The position numbers and the translations under genes were made by a program. From positions 1-36,853 of the forward strand of contig JANYKD010000552.1 of the NCBI GenBank assembly GCA_025361735.1: a stretch of DNA of 36,853 nt, read 5' to 3'. This stretch comes from Phycisphaerales bacterium. Lineage in GTDB: Bacteria; Planctomycetota; Phycisphaerae; Tepidisphaerales; Tepidisphaeraceae. Positions 10,987-19,152 of the stretch are shown piece after piece; the first letter of the stretch is position 1; every line of letters begins with the position of its first letter. The notes beneath the pieces are model-generated. The model did not search any database. It was not told the DNA's origin and worked only from the letters and a program-made list of their open reading frames with translations.

Positions 10987-11691
10987 CTACTTGCCGCTCT
11001 CCCGTCGTGCTCGGTCCACTCGTTCGATACGCCGCTGGATATCCGCGACGATGCTCCGCAGTTCATTCATGGGGCCGGTTTCGACGTAGAGCTCAAGCGA
11101 GCGAAGCAACGGCACCATGTCCGGCCGATGCCGCTCGCAGAGCATAAAGACATCGTTCTCGTACAGGCCGATACGCTGACCGTTGCCCTGGCGATAGAGC
11201 GACGGCAGCGCGTACAGTTTCAGAAGGATCAGGCCCTCGATAGTCGCACAATGAATGTCAATTCCGAAAAGGTGGCGGGTTGCGGCGTGCTTCTCCTGCA
11301 CCAGGCGAAAGAGCGGATTGCCGGAGAGCAGCACGTCCACGCGAAGCGCGCCGAATTTTCCGCGAGCGAACTCGACATTGTGATCCGAGAGAACAATTTC
11401 CGGAAGTTTCTTGAGGGATGCCAACGAAAGAACCAGGTCGACATCCTGTGTGTTGCGCCCTTCTACATACGCCAGCATTGCGATTCCGCCGACCAGGACA
11501 TAGGGCAGGTTCCGTTCGTGGAGAACCTGGAACAGCGCCGTAATATCTTCGCGCAGTTTTACTTCGATGTTGGGTTCCATATCGTTGTCCGTCAGCGCCC
11601 GGCCGTCCCACGCCGCCGGTCCGAGCACAGCCGCCGCGTGGAGGATTCCCGCCACATCTGCAACGGAGGATTTGGCCGAAAGGATGGGCAT
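10987..11691 (-). CDS. Nucleotidyltransferase-like protein (MNT/AbiEii type fold)
   Basis: A protein of up to 234 residues. The core YVLVGGIAMLAYVEGRNTQD followed by VDLVLS matches the nucleotidyltransferase pattern 'lvGG.A...hg..R.T.DiDl' with the metal-binding D.D pair. It is followed by GALRVDVLLSGNPLF (third acidic residue) and IEGLILLKLYALPSLYRQG, typical of the small NTases seen in AbiEii-like and MNT/HEPN systems. Two starts are possible, ATG 11691 or ATG 11580; the latter (197 residues) places the family core nearer the N-terminus. No HEPN or AbiEi-like partner lies beside it, so a toxin role is not supported. It converges on the tandem hydrolase and is divergent from the methyltransferase. 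Confidence 0.65.
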   Translation of the reverse strand: MPILSAKSSVADVAGILHAAAVLGPAAWDGRALTDNDMEPNIEVKLREDITALFQVLHERNLPYVLVGGIAMLAYVEGRNTQDVDLVLSLASLKKLPEIVLSDHNVEFARGKFGALRVDVLLSGNPLFRLVQEKHAATRHLFGIDIHCATIEGLILLKLYALPSLYRQGNGQRIGLYENDVFMLCERHRPDMVPLLRSLELYVETGPMNELRSIVADIQRRIERVDRARRESGK

Positions 11692-11785
11692 AACGTAGTG
11701 TCCTGAATACGCGGGATGCGCGACAATATCTTAACCGAGATCGCCTCCATGTGCATTCAGCCGCCTTCGCCGTTAACCTGTCTCC

Positions 11786-12364
11786 ATGCCCGAGTTCGTC
11801 TCCCGTGCCGGCCTGAAACTCGAACACGCAATGGCCACCTTCGGCGTTGACGTGGCCGGCTTGGTCTGTGCGGATCTGGGATCGAACACCGGCGGATTTG
11901 TCGACTGCCTGCTGCAACGCGGGGCGGCCAAGGTCTATGCCGTGGAGCGCGGGTATGGCGTGCTGGACTGGAAGCTGCGGAAGGATCCGCGTGTGGTGGT
12001 CATGGAGCGGACCAACGCCATGCATGTGCGCCTGCCGGAGCCGGCCGGGTTCATTACTATAGATGTATCCTGGACTCGCCAGCGTCATATCCTCCCGTCG
12101 GCCAAGGGGTTGCTGGCGGCGGGGGGGCGGTTGATCACGCTGATCAAACCGCACTATGAGGCTGCCCCAAAGCTGCTTCGCAAGGGCATCTTGCCACCGG
12201 AGCAGGTGGATGGGGTCGTGCAGGGAGTAATCGAGGAGATTCGTGCGGCCGGTTTCGACGTGCTCGGCACCGCTCCCAGCCCGATTCGCGGCGGACAGGG
12301 GAATATCGAAATATTGGCGTTTCTCGGATGCAAGGATTGCAAAGACGGCATAGCGATGGCGTAG
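11786..12364 (+). CDS. TlyA/FtsJ-like RNA methyltransferase lacking the S4 domain
   Basis: A 192-residue Rossmann-fold methyltransferase. FVSRAGLKLEHAMATFGVDV and ADLGSNTGGFVDCLLQRGAA match the TlyA signature (SRGGLKL...DiGaSTGGFTDcLLqrGA) with the SAM-binding glycine motif, followed by VYAVERGYGVLDWKLRKDP and ERTNAMH. The next motif IDVSWTRQRHILPSA corresponds to 'DvSFiSL..vlP'. TlyA proteins methylate rRNA and normally begin with an S4 RNA-binding domain of about 60 residues; here the sequence starts at the catalytic domain. DVSFISL is altered to DVSWTRQ, so the substrate may differ. It ends 10 bp before the inositol-3-phosphate synthase ATG on the same strand, suggesting co-transcription. 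Confidence 0.8.
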   Translation: MPEFVSRAGLKLEHAMATFGVDVAGLVCADLGSNTGGFVDCLLQRGAAKVYAVERGYGVLDWKLRKDPRVVVMERTNAMHVRLPEPAGFITIDVSWTRQRHILPSAKGLLAAGGRLITLIKPHYEAAPKLLRKGILPPEQVDGVVQGVIEEIRAAGFDVLGTAPSPIRGGQGNIEILAFLGCKDCKDGIAMA

Positions 12365-12374
12365 AGTGGGGTCT

Positions 12375-13496
12375 ATGCCCAAGATTCGCATCGCCATTGC
12401 TGGAATCGGAAACTGCGCCAGTTCGCTCGTGCAGGGGATTGAATATTACCGGCGGCACAAAGAACCCGTCGGCCTGATGCACCCGGATCTGGGTGGCTAT
12501 CGCACCGAGGACATCGATGTCGTGGCGGCTTTTGATATTGACCGCCGCAAAGTCGGTCGGCCGCTGGAAGAGGCGGTCTTCGCCCTGCCCAACAACACCA
12601 AGGAAATCTGCCGCGATCTGCCGAGTTCCGGCGTGCTCGTGCAAATGGGTCCCGTCCTGGATGGCGTGGCCGCCCACATGTCGCAGTTTCGTCCCGAAGA
12701 ACGTTTCGATCCCTCCGACGCGCCGGCGGTCGATGTTGCCCGAGTCCTCCACGACAGCGGGGCCGAAATCCTCGTCAGCTACATGCCGGTCGGCTCGCAG
12801 CAGGCCACGGAACATTACGCGCAGGCTTGTCTCGATGCCGGCGTCGCCTTTGTGAATTGCGTGCCATGCTTCGTGGTGTCGGACCCGAAATGGGCCGATC
12901 AGTTCTGGGCACAAGGCCTGCCGTGTGTCGGCGACGATGTGAAAGCCCAGGTTGGCGCGACCATCACCCATCGCACGCTTACACGCCTGCTGGCCGAGCG
13001 CGGGATGTCGATCGACACGACCTACCAGCTCAACGTCGGTGGCAACACGGATTTCCTGAACATGCTCGCCCGCGACCGCCTGGCCAGTAAGAAGATCAGC
13101 AAGACCGAGGCCGTGCAGTCGCAGCTCGAAGAGCCGCTGGAGGCCGGGCACATCCACATCGGCCCCAGCGACTATGTGCCATTCCTCAAGGACAACAAGG
13201 TCTGTTTCCTGCGCCTGACGGCCCGCGGCTTCGGCGGCATCCCCATGGACATCGAGCTGCGGCTGAGCGTCGAGGACTCGCCCAACTCGGCCGGCGTGGT
13301 GGTGGACGCCATCCGCTCGTGCCGCCTCGCCCTGGACTGTGGCCAATCCGGCCCGATCCTGCCGGTTTGTGCGTACACGATGAAACACCCGCCCGTACAG
13401 ATGTACGACCGCGACGCCCGCGAGGAAATGGAGACCTGGATCGAAGCCTGTCTCCAGAAACAAGCCGGCCGGCAGGCCTGTGGCCGTGAACGGTGA
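12375..13496 (+). CDS. ino1: Inositol-3-phosphate synthase (prokaryotic type)
   Basis: A 373-residue NAD-dependent enzyme making myo-inositol-1(3)-phosphate from glucose-6-phosphate. The N-terminal Rossmann motif IRIAIAGIGNCASSLVQGIE is characteristic, followed by DVVAAFDIDRRKVGRPL. Further family segments: ILVSYMPVGSQQATEHYAQA, FVNCVPCFVVSDPKWADQF, GDDVKAQVGATITHRTLTRL (family lysine in DD.K.Q.GaTi.hr.L) and LNVGGNTDFLNMLARDRLAS with KKISKT. The length fits the bacterial/archaeal form, shorter than eukaryotic INO1. ATG 12375 is preferred over in-frame GTG 12366, since MPKIRIAI starts the first strand directly. Inositol may serve phosphatidylinositol lipids or compatible solutes; no downstream inositol-lipid gene is visible. 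Likely co-transcribed with the methyltransferase. Confidence 0.93.
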   Translation: MPKIRIAIAGIGNCASSLVQGIEYYRRHKEPVGLMHPDLGGYRTEDIDVVAAFDIDRRKVGRPLEEAVFALPNNTKEICRDLPSSGVLVQMGPVLDGVAAHMSQFRPEERFDPSDAPAVDVARVLHDSGAEILVSYMPVGSQQATEHYAQACLDAGVAFVNCVPCFVVSDPKWADQFWAQGLPCVGDDVKAQVGATITHRTLTRLLAERGMSIDTTYQLNVGGNTDFLNMLARDRLASKKISKTEAVQSQLEEPLEAGHIHIGPSDYVPFLKDNKVCFLRLTARGFGGIPMDIELRLSVEDSPNSAGVVVDAIRSCRLALDCGQSGPILPVCAYTMKHPPVQMYDRDAREEMETWIEACLQKQAGRQACGRER

Positions 13497-13527
13497 TCGC
13501 GGTCTGCTTCGCGGCAGCGGATGGTTA

Positions 13528-14502
13528 TCAAGGTGCGACAATCTCCGTTTGGGTCTCGATGACTGCGCGGATTGGCTTGATGCGACCGTATGGCGTCTTC
13601 GAGCCGGCTAGGTAGAGTTCCAACGTCAGGCTGACCTTGTTGAGACCCGGCTTGAAGGCGGATGCGGGCAATAACGGAACCAAGGCTTTTCCGAAGAACG
13701 GTCGCGGTTGATTTTCGGTCAAGTTCGGAACGGGACAGGCAACTCCACCGATACTCAATTCGATGGCCCTAATCTCGACCAACTCTGCTACGCGCCACGG
13801 CCCTTGATCGGTGTACTCGAGGGCTATTTGGAGCGCGGCGCCCGGCCTCACGGTCTTGTCTGCCCAGAGCGAGAGCTGGCACAGTTGCTGCCAACAGCGA
13901 TGCCATTGAGCGTCAGTTAAGACTCCAGTGTCGTACGCCTGCTCAATGATCTCACGATAGTCGGAATGCGCAAATGCGCGAATTGGTACGAACTCCCAGT
14001 CGAACAGGCGAATTGATCCCTTGGAACTGAGGTCAAGCACGCGATCGATCAGTTTGCGCGTGTCGCCGATCGAGAGTTGCCCCTTCTTCTGTCGGTGGAC
14101 CAACTCGTCAACCGCCGTTCGGGCGTACGCGGCGTTCTTGCTATCCGCATCCCGCAGCAGCCACCACGTCGGCTTGTCGGCCGCGCCGAGGTGGGTCACA
14201 CGCTGCACGGCGTAGTGCCCCCAATACCCGGCCATCAGCACGAAAACCGCCAATCCCACCGCCAGCGGCCACCGCCGTCGTTCCCGCCGTCCGGCCCGGA
14301 TCGCCTTGGGCCGGTCCAATTCCGCCCCGCATTCCGAGCACCGCGGACTGGTCGCTGGCCGGCCGAAAAGGTCGAAACCGCAGCGGCGGCAGTAGGGGTG
14401 ATCGCAGACCCGCCGGCCGCGGAATGACCAGATGATCAGGGGAATCGCGAGGATACCCAATGTGGTCAGCAGCGTGGCGATGAAGGCGGAGAGAGGAACC
14501 AT
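13528..14502 (-). CDS. Zinc-ribbon membrane protein of planctomycete type
   Basis: A 324-residue protein starting at MVPLSAFIATLL; an upstream in-frame extension to 14673 is rejected because it translates an AT-rich repeat. Layout: hydrophobic helix (about residues 3-28), a zinc ribbon CDHPYCRRCGFDLFG...CSECGAEL (about 32-63), a basic stretch AGRRERRRW, a second hydrophobic helix (LAVGLAVFVLMAGYWGHYAV), then about 210 residues of soluble domain. The C-C-G-DLfG...C.eCG ribbon between membrane segments recurs in uncharacterised planctomycete membrane proteins. The soluble part has segments such as RKLIDRVLDLSSKGS and LTDAQWHRCWQQLCQLSL and a late beta-rich part (LVEIRAIELSIGG; LNKVSLTLELYLAG). 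Function unknown. Convergent with ino1. Confidence 0.75.
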   Translation of the reverse strand: MVPLSAFIATLLTTLGILAIPLIIWSFRGRRVCDHPYCRRCGFDLFGRPATSPRCSECGAELDRPKAIRAGRRERRRWPLAVGLAVFVLMAGYWGHYAVQRVTHLGAADKPTWWLLRDADSKNAAYARTAVDELVHRQKKGQLSIGDTRKLIDRVLDLSSKGSIRLFDWEFVPIRAFAHSDYREIIEQAYDTGVLTDAQWHRCWQQLCQLSLWADKTVRPGAALQIALEYTDQGPWRVAELVEIRAIELSIGGVACPVPNLTENQPRPFFGKALVPLLPASAFKPGLNKVSLTLELYLAGSKTPYGRIKPIRAVIETQTEIVAP

Positions 14503-15057
14503 GGGTTGATTTTCGGAGAATATACCAGAGCGGCGGCCTGAGGCGGGGTGATTTTGGATTGCGGATTCCGGATTCAAGACGTGAAATTTGAGATTTGAGA
14601 TTTGAAATTCGAAAGTTGAAATCCGAAATCCGGGAATTCCAGTCGGGGATTTGCAGTGCGGGTTGGGCTCCATTCCGGCCCGTGCATTGCACGGCTCATT
14701 CTGGTCGAATCCCCGTATTTTCCAGTCTCGGAGCCTCGGTGACGTCTCGAAACTCGTCGCATTTGCAGCGGGCCAGGAAACAGAGTCGCCGACCCCGAAA
14801 CAGTAATTTCAGATTTTAGAGCGGAAACGTGTGCTAGGTCACTTGCCGACCGGGGTTTGTGCCGTTATCCTTCCGCCGTTATGGTCCATGGTGGAAACAG
14901 AATTTGTGCTCGCAGCGCCGTTCACCATGGTGTTGTTTCTTGTGGCTCTTGGCTCGGAAAATAAATGACTTTCGGGATGTGCGGCGTCTCGCATCCCGGA
15001 CGGAAGTGCACCAGGGATTTGCCTCGTTTGTTTTCTCCGTCTTGTAAGGAGGAAGTC
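14503..15057. other. Intergenic region between divergent zinc-ribbon and secretin genes
   Basis: About 555 bp separating the minus-strand zinc-ribbon gene from the plus-strand secretin. It holds the AT-rich repeat block at 14551-14640 and, nearer the secretin, two CCATGG-centred palindromes (14886-14893 and 14923-14932). The secretin ribosome binding site TAAGGAGG is at 15045-15052. No convincing gene or promoter consensus was found in the rest. Confidence 0.5.
14551..14640. repeat. AT-rich quasi-periodic repeat (TTGAGATTTGAAATTCG type)
   Basis: A run of near-repeats such as GAAATTTGAGATTTGAGATT and TTGAAATTCGAAAGTTGAAA, ending AATCCGAAATCCGGGAATTC. It is far more AT-rich than its surroundings and self-complementary (TTCGAA cores). 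When translated on the minus strand it gives FEFQISNLKF-like peptide. Related blocks lie at 23849-23910 and 32504-32550. Confidence 0.7.
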
Positions 15058-18000
15058 GTGTTCGTCAGGAACCTCTCCCGAAAGCACGCCCGAAATCGGG
15101 CTCCTCTGTATCGTAAGTTTAATTCCCAGGCAGCGGCGATTGCGCTTGCTGCCGCTGCCGCCGCTCCGGTGGTTCTATGGAGCGGGACTGCGCTGGCTAA
15201 CAATGCCGCCGCGGAGCTTAACCAGGCGATGGTCCTGCTGGCGAACAACGCCGCACCCACCGACCCGGAGCTCCTCGCCACCGGCGTTCAGCAGTACAAC
15301 GCCGGGCAGTACGAGCAGGCGCAGACCACTCTCCAGCAGGTCAAGATCGACGGCCTGCCGGAAGGCGATCGGCCCAAGCTTGCCGAAACCCTGAAGAAGG
15401 TGGAAGGCGCCCTGTCCGAACGGCAGGCCGCTCGCGCCAACTTCGAAAAGGGCGAGGCTGCGCTCGCAGATAAAAAGTTTGACGATGCACTGAAACTGTA
15501 CAAGTCCGCATCGACGAACCCCTTTGCCGATAACGCGACCAAGGCGAAATCCGCCTCGCAAATCGCCGTTGCCGAGGCCGCCCTCAAGGCCGCGGGTACG
15601 CCCGTCGCCGCGACCCCGGACAAGACGGCCGTCACTGTCGCCCCTGCCACCGACAACGCCAAGACTCCGGCGGCCCCCGAGTCCACCCCGGCTCCCGCGG
15701 CCAAGGACAATAAGGCGCTGTATAAGGAAGCGGTTGCCGACTTCAAGGACGGCAAACTCGACCAGGCCAAGGCCAAATTCGCCACGCTCAAGGAAGCCGG
15801 CTACACGCCCGGCTTGTTTGATCGTCGCGTTGGTTCCTACCTGGCCGAGATCGACAAGACCCAGGCTGAACCGGCGGCCGTCGCCGCTCAGCCCCAGCCA
15901 GCCCAGCCGACCCCGGGTCTGCCGGCCGGCGTGGTGGTAATCGATTCGGCCAGCGGTGTGACTCAGCAAGGCACGACTCCCGTCCCGACCCCCACTCCAA
16001 CTGCAGACAACACACAACCGACTCCCGCGACCCCGCCGCAGCCGGTCGTGGATCATCAGAAGCTCGGCCAGGAAGCGTATGACGCCGGCCGCGCCGCCTA
16101 CAATCGCGGCGATCTTGCCGAGGCCCGCGGGCAGTTCGCACAGGCTCGCGAGCATGGCTACAAGGCCGGTCTGTTTAAAGCATCGCCGACACGCTACATG
16201 GAGATGATCGACGAGAAGGAAGTGGCAGCCAAGGTCACTCCGCCCGTGGTCCTCGCCAAGGGACCTGAGGTCGTCACTCCTCCGACAAATGCCGGCATCG
16301 CACCCGCGACCCAGCCGGCGATCTCCCCGATCGATCGCGATCTGGAAGCCACCGCCGGCGTCGACAAGATCCGCAAAGGCGTCATGGCCTATCAGTCACG
16401 GTTGCTGGTGGAAAAAGCCCAGCAGGCTCAGAAGGAAAACCGTCTGGCCGACGCGTATGTGCTGTATCGCGACGCACTCGCCGCCGACCCCGCCAACGAG
16501 GCCGCCCGCCGCGGTGCCAATGACATGAACGTGCTGGTAAGGGGCGGTTCCGACGCCAACCTGATCGAGCGCGAAACCCAGAACATCAAGACTGTCCAGC
16601 AGATCGTGCGCTACCAGTTCGATCAGTCGATCACTGAGGCGCAGGACGCGATCGCCAAGAAGGACTTCACCAAGGCTCAGGCGGCGATCGACCGGGCTCG
16701 TGTCGCGTCGGAATCGCGGCCGGACGTGTGGCCCACGGCCGATCTGACCAACTTCAATTCGACCATCGCCAAGACGCAGTTGGCGGCGAATCGTTCCAAG
16801 GAAGAAACGACAAAGCAGGACAATTTGACCGAGGCGCAGCGGCTGGCAGAGGAGGCACGCCTGCGAGAGAATCAGGAGATCAGCGAGCGCCGCCGCACGG
16901 TGATCCAGCTCGTCAAGACTTCGCAGCAGCTTACACGTGAAGCACAGTACAAGAGAGCCCAGGGCGTCATCAATCAGATTCTGACGCTCGATCCGACCAA
17001 CGATTACGCGGTCGGTGTGCGGCAGCTTGTCGCCGACCAGGTCATCATTGCGGAGCAGCGCGAAATCCGCGAGCGCTTCACGGATCAGTACCAGCGGCAG
17101 CTCAACGCCGCCGAAGAACGGAAGATCCCGTATCTCGAAGTGATGCGCTATCCGGATAACTGGCCGGACATTGCCGACGTCCGCGACCGCGAAGTGGCGG
17201 CCGAGCGTGGCGGCAAGGGCGGCATCGATCTGCAGATGCAGGCGATTCTCGACAAACGACTTCAGGAGCTCCGCTTCGATGGCATCGCTTTGTCCGACGT
17301 GGTGGACTTCCTCCGCGACGTCAGCGGCGCCAACATTGCCGTCAACTGGAAGACGATCGAGGCTGCCGGCGTCGAAAAGACCGCGCCCGTCAGCGTGCGC
17401 CTTCGCGACATCAAGTTCGCCAAGGCACTGGGAACGATCCTCTCGGACGTAGGCGGCGGAAACGTCAAGCTCGGCTACACGATCGACGAGGGCGTCATTA
17501 CGATCTCGACGATCGACGACCTCAATAAGAATACGCTCATCAACGTCTACGATATCCGCGACCTGCTCGTGGTTCCGCCGGACTTCGTCGCGCCTCCTGA
17601 CTTCTCCGTCTCCTCCAACGGCAGCGGCCGTGGCGGCGGTGGTGGTGGTGGCGGCGGCCGTGGCGGCGGTGGCGGCGGCGGTCGTGGCGGCGGTGGCGGT
17701 GGCGGCGGCGGCGGCGGATTTGGCCAGGGTGGCGGCGGCGGTAACGCCGGCGGCGGTGCGGCCAGCAACGCCCAGGCCACGCAGAAGCTCGTCGACGACA
17801 TCACCAATCTCATCAAAGAGACTGTTGACCGTGAATCGTGGATCGACAACGGCGGAAAAGTCGGCCAGCTCAAGTTCCTCTCGGGTCAGCTTATCGCCAC
17901 GCAGACTGCTGAGAACCATCGCCAGATGGTCGGCCTGCTCGACAAGCTCCGCGAGTCCAAGGCGATTCAGGTTTCCATCGAAACCCGTTTCCTGACGGTC

Positions 18001-18876
18001 CAGCGCAACTTCATCGAAGACATTGGCGTCGACGCCGACTTCTTCTTCAATATCAACAACCCCAACAAGTTCAGCCCGATCAGCGTCCAGCAGACCACGG
18101 CTGACTTCACCAAGAATCCGTCGACCCCTGTGCCGGGCTCAATTGCCTCCAGCGGCTCGCAGACCTCGCCGGGCATCCAGGTCCAGGGCAGTTTCCTCGA
18201 TCAGTTCCAGGTCAACTTCCTTGTTACGGCCACGCAGGCGACGACCAATTCGACGATCGTCACGGCTCCGCGCGTGACGGTTTTCAATGGCCAACAGGCG
18301 TTCGTCGTCATCGGTGCCCAGCAGGCGTACGTTTCCGACCTTGAAGCTGTCGCCGGCCAGGGCGTCGGCCTGTTCAACCCGATCGTCGACACCGTGACCA
18401 GCGGCGTTCGGCTCGTGGTTCAGCCGACGGTGTCCGCCGATCGCAAGTATGTCACATTGTCACTGCAGCCACAGGTTTCACAGCTCGTCAGCTTGGTGAA
18501 CTTCCCGGTGTTCGGTGTGCAGCAGAACAATAATAATAACAACAACGGCAACGGTAATAACAACAATCAGTCCCAGGCCTTCCAGGGTCAGATTCAGTTG
18601 CCCCTGATCAACCTGACCTCGGTGAACACGATCGTCTCGGTTCCCGATGGTGGCACGTTGTTGCTGGGCGGCCAGACTGCGGCCGGCGAAATCGAGAAGG
18701 AGTCGGGCGTGCCGATTCTTTCGAAGATCCCGATTATCAAGCGGCTGTTCACCAACAAGTCGATGGCCAAGGATGAGCAGGTTCTGCTGATCCTGGTCAA
18801 GCCGACGATCATCATCCAGCGTGAGGTCGAGCAGCAGCAGTTCCCGCAAATCAACTCCAGAGCGACCGGCAGGTAA
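15058..18876 (+). CDS. Large secretin (GspD/PilQ superfamily) with long repeat-rich N-terminal region
   Basis: A 1272-residue outer-membrane secretin-like protein. GTG 15058 is chosen because TAAGGAGG (15045-15052) lies 5 bp upstream and a long signal peptide follows (basic start, AAAIALAAAAAAPVVLW core, cut near TALA, residue 47). The N-terminal region holds TPR-like units (YNAGQYEQAQTTLQQVKIDG; YNRGDLAEARGQFAQAREHG; ENRLADAYVLYRDALAADPA) alternating with Pro/Ala/Thr-rich linkers and a charged helical stretch near residue 600. An STN-like domain (LSDVVDFLRDVSGANIAVNW) is near residue 745. After a Gly-rich tract comes the secretin beta-domain, ending with VSVPDGGTLLLGGQTAAGEI, GVPILSKIPIIKRLF and VLLILVKPTII, the canonical secretin C-terminus. 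GspD/PilQ proteins are usually about 600-750 residues, so this one is very long. No other secretion or pilus gene is adjacent. Confidence 0.9.
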   Translation: MFVRNLSRKHARNRAPLYRKFNSQAAAIALAAAAAAPVVLWSGTALANNAAAELNQAMVLLANNAAPTDPELLATGVQQYNAGQYEQAQTTLQQVKIDGLPEGDRPKLAETLKKVEGALSERQAARANFEKGEAALADKKFDDALKLYKSASTNPFADNATKAKSASQIAVAEAALKAAGTPVAATPDKTAVTVAPATDNAKTPAAPESTPAPAAKDNKALYKEAVADFKDGKLDQAKAKFATLKEAGYTPGLFDRRVGSYLAEIDKTQAEPAAVAAQPQPAQPTPGLPAGVVVIDSASGVTQQGTTPVPTPTPTADNTQPTPATPPQPVVDHQKLGQEAYDAGRAAYNRGDLAEARGQFAQAREHGYKAGLFKASPTRYMEMIDEKEVAAKVTPPVVLAKGPEVVTPPTNAGIAPATQPAISPIDRDLEATAGVDKIRKGVMAYQSRLLVEKAQQAQKENRLADAYVLYRDALAADPANEAARRGANDMNVLVRGGSDANLIERETQNIKTVQQIVRYQFDQSITEAQDAIAKKDFTKAQAAIDRARVASESRPDVWPTADLTNFNSTIAKTQLAANRSKEETTKQDNLTEAQRLAEEARLRENQEISERRRTVIQLVKTSQQLTREAQYKRAQGVINQILTLDPTNDYAVGVRQLVADQVIIAEQREIRERFTDQYQRQLNAAEERKIPYLEVMRYPDNWPDIADVRDREVAAERGGKGGIDLQMQAILDKRLQELRFDGIALSDVVDFLRDVSGANIAVNWKTIEAAGVEKTAPVSVRLRDIKFAKALGTILSDVGGGNVKLGYTIDEGVITISTIDDLNKNTLINVYDIRDLLVVPPDFVAPPDFSVSSNGSGRGGGGGGGGGRGGGGGGGRGGGGGGGGGGGFGQGGGGGNAGGGAASNAQATQKLVDDITNLIKETVDRESWIDNGGKVGQLKFLSGQLIATQTAENHRQMVGLLDKLRESKAIQVSIETRFLTVQRNFIEDIGVDADFFFNINNPNKFSPISVQQTTADFTKNPSTPVPGSIASSGSQTSPGIQVQGSFLDQFQVNFLVTATQATTNSTIVTAPRVTVFNGQQAFVVIGAQQAYVSDLEAVAGQGVGLFNPIVDTVTSGVRLVVQPTVSADRKYVTLSLQPQVSQLVSLVNFPVFGVQQNNNNNNNGNGNNNNQSQAFQGQIQLPLINLTSVNTIVSVPDGGTLLLGGQTAAGEIEKESGVPILSKIPIIKRLFTNKSMAKDEQVLLILVKPTIIIQREVEQQQFPQINSRATGR
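17623..17759 (+). repeat. Gly-codon low-complexity tract in the secretin gene
   Basis: A stretch of GGC/GGT codons encodes roughly 45 residues that are nearly all Gly with scattered Arg (RGGGGGGGGGR units), then GFGQGGGGGNAGGGA. It lies between the STN-like and secretin domains, at residues about 856-900. As triplet repeats it is likely to vary in length between strains. Confidence 0.9.
18526..18567 (+). repeat. Asn-codon low-complexity tract in the secretin gene
   Basis: AAC/AAT triplets encode a 14-residue run NNNNNNNGNGNNNN inside the secretin beta-domain, preceded by VFGVQQ and followed by QSQAFQGQIQ. The insertion falls between predicted strands and probably forms a flexible loop of the barrel or gate region. 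Confidence 0.85.
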
Positions 18877-18901
18877 CGCGGTTGCTTCAGTAACGAATGA
18901 C

Positions 18902-18939
18902 AGAAGACGGCACCAGTAATGATGCCGTCTTCTTTATTT
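18902..18939 (+). terminator. Intrinsic terminator after the secretin gene
   Basis: A perfect 11-bp stem, AGAAGACGGCA (18902-18912) and TGCCGTCTTCT (18923-18933), encloses a 10-nt loop and runs into TTATTTG. It sits 26 bp after the secretin stop and separates that gene from the convergent tRNA; the symmetric stem could serve both strands. Confidence 0.85.
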
Positions 18940-18957
18940 GTCCTGGTGTGTGAGGAA

Positions 18958-19030
<73 letters not shown>

Positions 19031-19039
19031 ATAACACCG

Positions 19040-19067
19040 ATTCTACGAATCCGTTGGTCGCCGTCGA
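19040..19067 (-). promoter_or_regulatory. Candidate promoter of the CAU tRNA
   Basis: On the minus strand, TCGACG (19067-19062) and TAGAAT (19045-19040) are separated by 16 bp, matching 4 of 6 and 5 of 6 positions of the housekeeping consensus. The -10 box ends 9 bp before the mature tRNA 5' end, which fits a very short leader. Confidence 0.4.
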
Positions 19068-19152
19068 ATCGGGCTGGCGAGACGAGGATGGATCGGCATC
19101 ATCTCTGCCAGCGCGGCGCAATTATTGTCCTGCCATGTATGTCGGCTTCCTG

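Noticed and set aside
10987-11691. AbiE or MNT/HEPN toxin-antitoxin pair
   Set aside because: Only the nucleotidyltransferase-like half is present; no partner gene is beside it.
14503-14673. N-terminal extension of the zinc-ribbon protein
   Set aside because: It translates the AT-rich repeat block, while MVPLSAF starts directly with a membrane helix.
14884-14932. Operator or start-site structure made of two CCATGG palindromes
   Set aside because: The arms are only 8-10 bp and the spacing is not meaningful; too little to support a regulatory call.
16396-17919. Minus-strand 507-codon frame antisense to the secretin
   Set aside because: It mirrors the high-GC secretin gene, including its Gly tract read as Ala/Thr repeats, and has no start context or motif.
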